From: Sodaliphilus pleomorphus
Lineage (GTDB): Bacteria; Bacteroidota; Bacteroidia; Bacteroidales; Muribaculaceae
NCBI RefSeq assembly: GCF_009676955.1
Contig: NZ_CP045696.1
Span: forward strand, 1,362,501-1,426,500
DNA: 64,000 nt
Direction: 5' to 3'
Below, in pieces: positions 59,343-64,000 of this stretch. The notes beneath the pieces were generated by a model. The model was not told the origin of the DNA. It saw only the letters and a program-made list of their open reading frames with translations, and searched no databases. How positions within the stretch are numbered: the first letter of the stretch is position 1; the number at the start of each line of letters is the position of its first letter. Both the position numbers and the translations under genes were made by a program.

Positions 59343-59375
59343 TGCACGGCATTATTCCAAAACGATAATTCCCAT
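59343..59375 (+). repeat. Intergenic 33-bp repeat, copy 2
   Basis: Second copy of the repeat at 58517-58549, with the same partial inverted repeat (ATTATT/GATAAT). It marks the end of a duplicated gene unit. Confidence 0.6.
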
Positions 59376-59483
59376 GCATTCAATACTAAAAAAAATTAAT
59401 ATACGGCCAAAACATTTCTCTATTGTCTGTTTCGTTTGAAATTTTTGTTTAAATTTGAAACCTAACAAACTTAAACCGGCCTT

Positions 59484-60224
59484 ATGAGGACAAAAATGCC
59501 CCCCAACCCTAATATTGCTGCTATTTTCCTCCTTTGGGTAGCTATCTTGAGTGTCGCGACCATGGGCAGTGCACAGCCAGTAACTGGTGCAGCCACCGCT
59601 CCGGGGGAGGAGGCTGCCACAGGCCCCGTCACGCTCAGCGCGGTGGAGTACTGCGCGGGGCACGAGTACCGCAACGGGGTGCTCGAGCGGGTGCATAACG
59701 ACTACGGCTACTGGGCCGGCGGCAGGTATCACTACTACATCAAGGACTACCAGGGCAACGTGCGTGCCGTCATCGACGAGGCGGGCAGGCTCGAGGAGGT
59801 GAACAACTACTACCCCTACGGTGGGCTCATGGGTGCCGCTGGCAGCGGTGTGCAGCCCCGCAAGTACGGCGGCAAGGAGCTCGACCGTGAGAACGGCCTC
59901 GACTGGTACGACAGCCAGGCCCGCCACTACCCCACTATTACGCGGTTCATTACCATGGATCCTATGGCGGAGAAATACTATTCTGCCAGCCCATATTCAT
60001 ATTGTCATGGTAATCCCATTAACAGAATTGACCCAAACGGTGCAGAAATCAGCTTGAACAAGGCTATCGAAAACAAGGTGTGTGATGCAGAAACAATCAG
60101 CCAATATGTTTCAAGATTGAATGCCGCATTCATTGGTATCGCAACATTCAATTATGATATAACAAACAACATGGTTATCAGGAGTCTTTCGCTTCCCGAT
60201 GTGGTTATCACACTTACAAAATAG
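59484..60224 (+). CDS. Orphan Rhs-repeat core protein with short variable C-terminus
   Basis: A 246-residue exported protein (signal-like N-terminus, IAAIFLLWVAILSVATMGSA). Residues about 60-190 form the end of an Rhs repeat-associated core: YHYYIKDYQGNVRAVIDEAG, NNYYPYGGLM, KYGGKELDRENGLDWYDSQA, then RHYPTITRFITMDPMAEKYY and the boundary SPYSYCHGNPINRIDPNGAE. After DPNG follow only about 52 residues of AT-rich variable sequence. Full Rhs proteins are far longer, so this is a detached core plus tip, perhaps a reservoir module or a small secreted effector. The next genes are candidate immunity or accessory lipoproteins. Confidence 0.8.
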   Translation: MRTKMPPNPNIAAIFLLWVAILSVATMGSAQPVTGAATAPGEEAATGPVTLSAVEYCAGHEYRNGVLERVHNDYGYWAGGRYHYYIKDYQGNVRAVIDEAGRLEEVNNYYPYGGLMGAAGSGVQPRKYGGKELDRENGLDWYDSQARHYPTITRFITMDPMAEKYYSASPYSYCHGNPINRIDPNGAEISLNKAIENKVCDAETISQYVSRLNAAFIGIATFNYDITNNMVIRSLSLPDVVITLTK

Positions 60225-60230
60225 AATTTA

Positions 60231-60998
60231 ATGATGAGATTCATTATATACGCATTTTTTCTACTATTATCAATCGGTCTGCTTTCATCGTGCAGGTCGG
60301 CCAAGCCGGCTAAATTTCTCATGCTTACTGCCGACAGCATCAAGTATTGGAATTTGACCGATGGTAAATTTGGGATTGCCTTCAAAAAGAATCATAGCTT
60401 TGTAGAGTATGATGGCAAAGGAATGATATACACTGATTGTATTTCTTACAAATATTTTGACATCTACCATGATTCAATCCGATATTTCTATGGCGGGCGT
60501 GAGGGCATAAAAACAAGAGATAAACTATATTACAATGCCGATAGAATCATAAAATTGACCGAGGACACATTGGTTTTGGCTTCTTGTGGAAAAGATGCAA
60601 GGCAAAGGGTGTTTGAGAAATCAAAAAATCAAAATATTGTCTTGACGGTCAGGCCTGAGGAGAGATGGGGTTTCAAATATCCTAAATTGAGAAAGGACAT
60701 CAATGTTGACTCAATATTTAGCTCTTTGTATACTTCTGTTCCTAAAATTGCAGCACCAGAGCAATTCTCTGCCCAGGCCTACATGTTAATAGGCAAGGAC
60801 GGGGATGTTGCTAACATCGACTTAAAAGATTGTTACCCACCCCGTAACGAGTATCCCATCTTCTTTGACATGCTAATGTCAAAAATAAGACTGCTGAAAT
60901 TTGTGCCTGCGAGAATAGAACAAGACGGAAAAATTAGTGAGACATTCGAATTCAACGTCGCTCTTCCAATTAGCAGTAAAAAGAAAGAATCACGATAA
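60231..60998 (+). CDS. Lipoprotein downstream of the Rhs module, TonB-C-like end
   Basis: A 255-residue lipoprotein (FLLLSIGLLSSC, Cys about 21) starting 6 bp after the Rhs stop, so very likely co-transcribed. Its C-terminal part (about 185-245: AQAYMLIGKDGDVANIDLKD, SKIRLLKFVPARIEQDGKIS then ETFEFNVALPI) resembles the TonB C-terminal fold seen in the 57371 protein, while the N-terminal part has short strands such as YWNLTDGKFGIAFKKNHSF. Its tight linkage to the Rhs gene makes it the prime candidate for an immunity or accessory protein (inference). Confidence 0.62.
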   Translation: MMRFIIYAFFLLLSIGLLSSCRSAKPAKFLMLTADSIKYWNLTDGKFGIAFKKNHSFVEYDGKGMIYTDCISYKYFDIYHDSIRYFYGGREGIKTRDKLYYNADRIIKLTEDTLVLASCGKDARQRVFEKSKNQNIVLTVRPEERWGFKYPKLRKDINVDSIFSSLYTSVPKIAAPEQFSAQAYMLIGKDGDVANIDLKDCYPPRNEYPIFFDMLMSKIRLLKFVPARIEQDGKISETFEFNVALPISSKKKESR

Positions 60999-61029
60999 TG
61001 CAGAAGAAAAGAAAGGAGTGGTTTGAGAA

Positions 61030-61908
61030 ATGAAACTTCTATATTGCTTCATCTTATTCCCGCTATGCTGCCTGGCCGAAAGCACTTCAGGCAACAACAT
61101 TCAAAAGCTATATGTGTTTGAGGATAGTCCATTGCGGATGATAACCATGAGGTTTGAGAATGATTCAACTGTTACGATCTCGAATAGAGAGAATGAGAAT
61201 AATGGCTGGAAACACATTCTTTTCTTTTCCGACACATATCGTTATAACTGGATTAGCCATAGGAAAATAGGCCTGTACTTGTCAACAACCAACCGTGATG
61301 ATTATACAGTGAGGAAGAAACCCATTCTGCCTGCAAGAATGAATACATCCCAAAAAGTGAATTACAGTTGTCAGATTTTTCCTCTTTTATCCGACGGTGT
61401 CATAACCTTCTCAGAAGACTATTCGTTGTTATCCGCAGCCAATTTTATTCTTAGAAGCACCGACAGCCTGAAATGGATGTCCAAAACAAATTTAGTGAGC
61501 CCTCTGTTGTACGCAAGGTTGGGAATTGGTAAGTTCAAGAAATATCTATACAAGTTCGGTGACCGAAAAGAACGAAACCTGACGTTTCACTTTGTAGACA
61601 GTAAAACAGTAGAGATAGAAAACCGTGACTTAAGCGGTAAAGGCCTTAGTTTCATCGACCGGTATGAAGTCAAGCCCTATAAAAAGAAGTTGTGCCGATA
61701 TAAAATCGTTAAACTTCTGTCAACCACACGTAGCGACAGGAGAAAAGCCTCCTGCCTGCCACCTATGAGCAGCGGAGAAATGTCATGCAGCAGCAATGTT
61801 TTACCAATTTTAGAAGGGAAGTGTATTTATTTCAATATAAGCTATCTCCTATTGCAAATAGGGCAATTCTCCTTCAATTATGTGGGCGACACAGTGCCAT
61901 TGGGGTAG
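61030..61908 (+). CDS. Secreted protein of unknown function
   Basis: A 292-residue protein with a short signal peptide (MKLLYCFILFPLCCLAES). The mature part is beta-rich, with recurring patterns such as ITMRFENDSTVTISNRE and LTFHFVDSKTVEIENRDL, and a C-terminal hydrophobic stretch CIYFNISYLLLQIGQFSFNY. No known domain was recognised. It lies 31 bp after the previous gene in the same AT-rich island and is probably part of that operon. Confidence 0.55.
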   Translation: MKLLYCFILFPLCCLAESTSGNNIQKLYVFEDSPLRMITMRFENDSTVTISNRENENNGWKHILFFSDTYRYNWISHRKIGLYLSTTNRDDYTVRKKPILPARMNTSQKVNYSCQIFPLLSDGVITFSEDYSLLSAANFILRSTDSLKWMSKTNLVSPLLYARLGIGKFKKYLYKFGDRKERNLTFHFVDSKTVEIENRDLSGKGLSFIDRYEVKPYKKKLCRYKIVKLLSTTRSDRRKASCLPPMSSGEMSCSSNVLPILEGKCIYFNISYLLLQIGQFSFNYVGDTVPLG

Positions 61909-62247
61909 AGCAATCAACGCCCTATCCAAAAGAAATATCCTTTTGAAAAATGCTGGACTGGGTGTAGCAGAAATTCACCGAGTGAAATCGCCTGGGCTGC
62001 GGCAATGGGAATGCGGTACAAGACAATATAAGCGGAGTTGTCACGTTATAATGATGTCATGGAGCGACAATCTTCAAGCACCAATAAGGTTGCAACTTGA
62101 TAAGTGTCGCCTATGGGTAAGGATTGGTGACACATCGTAAGTTTACCCACCCTAATATTTCGAAAAGTAAACCAAAAGGCAAAGAGAAGGAAATAATCGA
62201 AATGAAACGTTAATTTATCGATAAAAATCGCCGATTGGTATAAAAAA
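61909..62247. other. Intergenic region without a recognisable gene
   Basis: Short open frames occur on both strands, but none shows a domain, a signal peptide or a credible start context. The stretch is AT-rich, and no repeat or RNA structure of note was seen until the promoter at 62248. Confidence 0.4.
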
Positions 62248-62279
62248 TTTGGCGGGCAAAAAAATTCTTCGTTTCTTTG
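62248..62279 (+). promoter_or_regulatory. Promoter of a candidate small transcript
   Basis: TTTG (62248-62251) and TTTCTTTG (62272-62279) are separated by exactly 20 bases, a good -33/-7 pair of the Bacteroidetes type with one mismatch in the -7 box. Transcription would begin near 62286. Confidence 0.55.
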
Positions 62280-62344
62280 CAATGTTCAAAACACTAATAG
62301 GGTTTATAATAGGGATATTAAGGGGTTTAGACTTTTGAAAAGTA

Positions 62345-62404
62345 ATGAAAAATATTCTTAGTAGTGATTTTAATGTACAATTGGCAACAATTGTAAAGAA
62401 ATAG
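62345..62404 (+). CDS. Possible 19-residue peptide within the small transcript
   Basis: An ATG in an A-rich context opens MKNILSSDFNVQLATIVKK followed by TAG at 62402, directly ahead of the terminator stem. The start context fits Bacteroidetes genes, but the length allows chance occurrence. No homologue is recognised. Confidence 0.25.
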   Translation: MKNILSSDFNVQLATIVKK

Positions 62405-62434
62405 CAGGAGCAGTGATGCCCCTGTTATTTTTTC
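62399..62434 (+). terminator. Intrinsic terminator of the small transcript
   Basis: AATAGCAGGAGC and GCCCCTGTTATT form a hairpin with a G bulge, followed by a six-T run. It is oriented for the plus strand. Confidence 0.65.
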
Positions 62435-62478
62435 TGCCGCTACAATCAAAAAAAATGCCCAGCGAGGCCGGTGCGGCC

Positions 62479-62509
62479 TTGTGAGTTAAAAAAGATTTAT
62501 CTACTTTTG
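62479..62509 (+). promoter_or_regulatory. Promoter for the 62554 gene
   Basis: TTG (62479-62481) and TACTTTTG (62502-62509) are separated by 20 bases, a good -33/-7 pair; the ATG lies 45 bases past the -7 box. Confidence 0.65.
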
Positions 62510-62553
62510 CAATTATTAATGTTTGTTTAACCCCCCACTATTTTTACCACAAC

Positions 62554-63741
62554 ATGAACAAAACCTACAAAATGTGCTGTGCAGCAGCAATCTTACTACT
62601 CAACACCCTTACCCTGGCCGCAGGCAATGTTTCGATCAAGTTTGCCCAAAATGTGTCGCACGCCTCGACCGAGGCCTACCTGGTCGACGCCGCCAGTGCG
62701 CAAGAAGAGAAGCTCACCCCGGCCAGCGACGGCTACACCTACACGGTTCCGTCGGGCAGCAACGTCAAGCTCAAGGTGACCCCCGACAAGGGCTATGTCG
62801 TGTATGTGTGGCAGAAGGGCGCCAGCGAGAGCAACCTGTCCGAAATCAGAGAGTCCTACTCCTCGACCGAGCAAACCCTGAAAAGCGTGGGCTCCGACCT
62901 GGTTGTGACGGCCGACGTGTGCAAGCTGGTGCCAGCCACCTTTGTCGTGCCCAAGGAAGGCACGCTCGGAGCCGAAGTCAACGTTGAGGAGCAAGGCGAC
63001 TTCGGCCGCCTGATCGCCCCCGAGGCCGACGGCATCACCTACATGCTGCCCGAGGGCCGCGGCGCCTACTTCGATCCCCGCCCGGCCGACGGCTACAACA
63101 TCCTGGTGTGGAAATTTGAGGACAACTCCATCTTCCCTTCCCACCCCGACCAGTTCTACAAAAACAATGTGCCCAGCGGCTTCTATCTGACTGTGGCGTT
63201 TTACAAAGACGGCGAGACCCGCACCGTGACCTACAGGCAGCCGCACACGGCCCAGCTCACTTGCTACAACCGCAGCGAGTATGACAGCCCGGTCATTGCC
63301 TCGGGCGCAACGGTCACGCCTGGCGACCAGATTCTCTTTGAAGTCGCTCCGCCCGACAATCCCTCGGGCAAGGTGATCGTGCACCACTGGCTGGTCAACG
63401 GCAAGCCCTATACCGATGCAAGCGGCGAGTACTTCACCGACAACTCGCTCACGCTCATGGCTATCGACAATCTCGACGTCGAGGTCGTGCCCGAGGCCGA
63501 GTATACCGGCGTGACGGCCGTCGAGCTGCAAGGGCTCACCGCTGTTGCCAGCGCCAGCGACGGCACCATCGTTGTCACGGCCGGCAGCGGCACGGCTGCA
63601 CTCTACAGCCTGCAAGGTGCATGCCTGGGCCAGAAAACGATAGCAGGCGGGCAAGCCGTGTTCCACGTCGACGGCGCAAGCAAGGGCTCGGTCTACATTG
63701 TGGTCGTCAACGGCCAGGCTGTGAAAGTCATGTTCCAGTAA
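62554..63741 (+). CDS. Secreted surface protein with T9SS-like C-terminal domain
   Basis: A 395-residue exported protein (signal peptide about 1-23). The body consists of beta-sandwich-like repeats (SDGYTYTVPSGSNVKLKVTP, ADGITYMLPEGRGAYFDP, and a GATVTPGDQILFEVAPPDN module). The last 70 residues (GTAALYSLQGACLGQKTIAG, GQAVFHVDGASKGSVYIVVV and NGQAVKVMF) match the pattern of type IX secretion C-terminal sorting domains (strands ending in a G.Y.V.V..G....K.). Probably surface-exposed; ligand unknown. It is followed by another secreted protein gene after 22 bp. Confidence 0.72.
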   Translation: MNKTYKMCCAAAILLLNTLTLAAGNVSIKFAQNVSHASTEAYLVDAASAQEEKLTPASDGYTYTVPSGSNVKLKVTPDKGYVVYVWQKGASESNLSEIRESYSSTEQTLKSVGSDLVVTADVCKLVPATFVVPKEGTLGAEVNVEEQGDFGRLIAPEADGITYMLPEGRGAYFDPRPADGYNILVWKFEDNSIFPSHPDQFYKNNVPSGFYLTVAFYKDGETRTVTYRQPHTAQLTCYNRSEYDSPVIASGATVTPGDQILFEVAPPDNPSGKVIVHHWLVNGKPYTDASGEYFTDNSLTLMAIDNLDVEVVPEAEYTGVTAVELQGLTAVASASDGTIVVTAGSGTAALYSLQGACLGQKTIAGGQAVFHVDGASKGSVYIVVVNGQAVKVMFQ

Positions 63742-63763
63742 AACGCGTCACACTGCCTGTAGA

Positions 63764-64000
63764 ATGAACACATCGATACCCCGGTGCTGCCTGCTCATGC
63801 TGGCAGCACTATTGCCTGTGCTCGCTGCCGCCCAAGGCTACTACGACGCCAGCAAGAAACCCGATGGCGACGGCACCGCCCGCTCGCCCTACCAGATTGC
63901 AACCCTCCACAACCTGCTGTGGATAGCCCAGCAGGTGAACGGGGGCATCGACCTGGCCGACACCTATCTCGTGCAGACGCAAGACATCGACTGCAGCCCC
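63764..64000 (+). CDS. Start of a large secreted adhesin-like protein (cut by window edge)
   Basis: The first 79 codons are present. The signal peptide is MNTSIPRCCLLMLAALLPVL then AAAQ. The mature start YYDASKKPDGDGTARSPYQI then ATLHNLLWIAQQVNGG and LADTYLVQTQDIDCSP is the pattern that opens GLUG-repeat and similar beta-helical surface proteins (G.GT..SPY.I.....L..LA..VN.G....Y....DID). Most of the protein is missing, so the domain set is unknown. Probably co-transcribed with the preceding surface protein. Confidence 0.65.
   Translation, partial: MNTSIPRCCLLMLAALLPVLAAAQGYYDASKKPDGDGTARSPYQIATLHNLLWIAQQVNGGIDLADTYLVQTQDIDCSP

Larger units (their letters stand above)
62286..62434 (+). ncRNA. 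Candidate small RNA or small-peptide transcript
   Basis: About 149 bases lie between a well-spaced promoter and an intrinsic terminator, with no annotated gene. An internal hairpin ACAATT/AATTGT (62377-62394 region) precedes the terminator. It also holds a 19-codon frame at 62345. It was not matched by eye to a known RNA family. Whether it works as RNA, as an mRNA for the peptide, or both cannot be decided from sequence. Confidence 0.35.

Noticed and set aside
61880..62140. Open frame of 86 codons on the plus strand
   Set aside because: Starts inside the preceding gene, has no family features and an ordinary non-coding composition.
62282..62338. Hydrophobic 18-codon frame MFKTLIGFIIGILRGLDF, toxin-like
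   Set aside because: The ATG lies at or before the predicted transcript start (about 62286), so it would not be translated from that promoter.

Overview
The window looks like chromosomal DNA of a GC-rich Bacteroidales bacterium, possibly of the Muribaculaceae or a neighbouring family (inference; no rRNA or marker phylogeny is available here). The signs are the Bacteroidetes-type promoter element TAnnTTTG upstream of many genes, the absence of clear Shine-Dalgarno sites, typical Bacteroidetes gene sets (DUF5683 next to parAB and a LysM lytic transglycosylase; a sigma-54 activator with lptE and secG; cvpA-sufBCDS), many secreted lipoproteins and a C-terminal domain resembling type IX secretion sorting domains. 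Core genes are visibly GC-rich; several insertions are visibly AT-richer.

Layout. 1-3.6 kb: start of an ECF sigma factor, a sodium:alanine-type symporter, a bare LuxR helix-turn-helix gene and a secreted SGNH hydrolase. 3.6-6.4 kb: AT-rich mobile patch with two internally deleted IS30 copies flanking an AAA/DUF4143 ATPase that has a 22-bp-period repeat at its start, plus the tail of an aldo/keto reductase. 6.5-11.4 kb (minus): parA, parB, DUF5683, LysM lytic transglycosylase. 11.7-14.6 kb: secreted M16 peptidase. 14.7-19.2 kb (minus): an MmeI-like single-chain restriction-modification enzyme overlapping a polytopic membrane protein. 19.3-23.2 kb (minus): acyltransferase, sigma-54 activator, lptE, a TPR-like protein, secG. 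23.4-30.8 kb (minus): an aminopeptidase P and the cvpA-sufB-sufC-sufD-sufS iron-sulfur assembly run. 31-43.3 kb: envelope and metabolic genes (polysaccharide deacetylase, mannose-1-phosphate guanylyltransferase, zinc-ribbon protein, threonine aldolase-like enzyme, phosphoesterase, beta-helix protein, outer-membrane barrel, LD-carboxypeptidase, two tandem histidine phosphatases).

43.5-46.9 kb: an AT-richer cassette with an AraC regulator diverging from an NTF2-like protein, two different radical SAM proteins and, between them, the N-terminal half of a flavin reductase. 47-51.8 kb: a sirtuin without zinc cysteines, then a run of four FKBP-type prolyl isomerases and one FKBP-N-only lipoprotein. 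51.9-55.8 kb: ruvB, a flippase and a GH25 lysozyme with a long charged tail. 56-57.1 kb: a complete IS30-family element, parent type of the two deletion derivatives. 57.2-62.5 kb: AT-rich accessory island of lipoproteins, some with TonB-C-like domains, around an orphan Rhs core module, ending in a candidate small transcript with its own promoter and terminator. 62.5-64 kb: two secreted surface-type proteins, the last cut by the window edge.

Best candidates for new biology are the two-radical-SAM cassette, the IS30 deletion derivatives sharing one junction in which a leader peptide is fused in frame to the transposase, the iteron-like repeat at the AAA ATPase start, the composition break inside the restriction-modification gene, the Rhs/lipoprotein island and the small transcript near 62.3 kb. 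No tRNA, rRNA or CRISPR array was seen.
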